In this document: piece after piece, positions 63,091 to 64,000 of the stretch | How the letters are laid out: each line of letters opens with the position of its first letter | Position numbering within the stretch: position 1 is the stretch's first letter | Assembly: GCF_000247695.1 (NCBI RefSeq) | Contig: NW_004624785.1 | Span: 131,422 to 195,421 of the forward strand | Length of the DNA: 64,000 bases | Direction: 5' to 3' | Source: Heterocephalus glaber | Taxonomy: Eukaryota; Chordata; Mammalia; Rodentia; Bathyergidae | Notes under the pieces: generated by a model | The model's input: only the letters and a program-made list of their open reading frames with translations | What the model was told of the DNA's origin: nothing | The model's database searches: none | Program-made: the position numbers and the translations under genes

Positions 63091-63187
63091 GGCCAGGGAT
63101 TTAGCTCAGTGGTCTTGCCACCTGCTGCGCAAGCGCAAGGACCTGAGTTCGATCCCCTGTACCAAAAATAATAATAATAATAATAAT
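63091..63187 (+). repeat. ID-type SINE with (ATA)n tail
   Basis: 'GGCCAGGGATTTAGCTCAGT' to '...CCCCTGTACCAAAAATAAT', then an ATA/AAT microsatellite grown from the tail. Confidence 0.92.
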
Positions 63188-63194
63188 CATAATA

Positions 63195-63294
63195 GGGCTG
63201 GGGATTTAGCTCAGTGGCTTTGCTGCCTACTGTGCAAGCGCAAGGACCCAAGTTCGATCCCCAGTACCAAATAATAATAATAATAATAATAATG
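63195..63294 (+). repeat. ID-type SINE with (AAT)n tail
   Basis: 'GGGCTGGGGATTTAGCTCAG' to '...CCCCAGTACCAAATAATAA', a second unit directly behind the first. The pair is bracketed by AATAATGATCA. Confidence 0.92.
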
Positions 63295-64000
63295 ATCACA
63301 TATACACCCACCATTTTTAGCTCAATGAGAGAAAAAATTCTCTAACTTTGATAGTACACAGGGTAGAAAGAATAAGAATTTTGAAGAGTGCAGTTTCAAG
63401 TTAGGCTTGCCTGCTGAGTAGCTGACCTCAGTGAATGGTGAGCCCCTCCAGGCTCCTGCCTCTCTGGGGAGGACTTCTGCTAGAGCAATGTTCCTGGCAG
63501 CTCAGAGCCAGGCAAGGAGAAGTGGAACATGTGGGGCTCTGCCTTTCTGGGATCTGCCCAGGGAAGGAGCGTCTGGCCTGAGTTCTGGCACGTGGGGCTC
63601 TGCCTGTGTGCTGAGGAAGGCCAAGTGGTCAGCTCTGAGCATCACTAGGTGACATAAGGAAGCACCCTCACCATATCCAAGCCACATCCTACAATGCAGC
63701 TTATCAGAAAAAAGGGCAATGTCAATTCTCCATTTGTCAGACCCCTCCACCAACTTCTCCAGATTCCAGGGTTAGAAGAGAAATACTACTACTTATCATT
63801 CCTGCCCTTTATCCTGTCACCAGGCCCAAGCCCTGGACCAAGCTAGCCAGCCCGTCTGAGCTGGTTCCTTCACCTGCACAATCAGGCTCAGCCTCCCTGT
63901 GCAGAGAGAAGTCATGAGGGTGAGAAAAGATGAAAGGGACCAAGACAGTGCTCAGCACATGGTTGTTGATTTTTTGTTCCTTCCCTTTAATTTAAAAATA

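Larger units (their letters stand above)
62397..64000 (-). other. SYNJ2: SYNJ2 intron, upstream end of window
   Basis: No preceding Sac-domain exon recognised. It holds two adjacent ID SINEs (63091-63294) and unique sequence. Confidence 0.65.

Overview
This window is mammalian nuclear DNA, almost certainly from a rodent. The evidence is split exons with GT/AG boundaries and very dense interspersed repeats. About two dozen copies of a tRNA-derived ID-type SINE carry the core 'GGGGATTTAGCTCAGTGGTT...GTACCA(A)n', alongside B1 elements, B1-ID composites, LINE-1, LTR elements, MIR and Tigger-type DNA transposons. The ID variant ('AGTGGTTCCGCC' rather than the mouse/rat 'AGTGGTAGAGCG') and B1 copies with a duplicated right half argue against mouse or rat. 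A castorimorph or other non-murid rodent is my inference, not something I can prove.

Two genes are present, convergent (tail to tail), in the order known for human 6q25.3. SERAC1 is on the + strand: its last seven coding exons (1854-13844) encode the C-terminal 315 residues, including the PGAP1-like serine-lipase domain with the I-S-H-S-M-G-G nucleophile motif; the stop is at 13842-13844 and a poly(A) signal is near 14481. SYNJ2 (synaptojanin 2) is on the - strand: 21 coding exons (62396 down to 29062) encode about 1203 residues. They run from the middle of the Sac phosphatase domain through the inositol 5-phosphatase domain, an RRM-like domain and the proline-rich tail to the stop. Reading phase is continuous across all exons of both genes and I see no disabling mutation. 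The 5' halves of both genes lie outside the window.

Layout: 1-14.5 kb, SERAC1 3' half with a large antisense L1 in its longest intron; about 14.5-26 kb, intergenic, holding a decayed gammaretrovirus-like provirus (about 17.95-20.3 kb), an LTR, a TIR-bearing MITE and a heavily interrupted ancient L1; about 26-29 kb, putative SYNJ2 3' UTR with a Tigger MITE and B1s inside it; 29-62.4 kb, SYNJ2 exons and introns; 62.4-64 kb, SYNJ2 intron with no exon that I recognise.

The two proteins are not known to work together; their adjacency is conserved synteny. Both are lipid enzymes: SERAC1 acts in phosphatidylglycerol remodelling at ER-mitochondria contacts, SYNJ2 in phosphoinositide dephosphorylation at membranes. 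I found no new biological system. The points worth a second look are nested transposons, an opposed pair of related LTRs, splice-site details in SYNJ2 and a long (UG)n tract just downstream of a SYNJ2 donor site.
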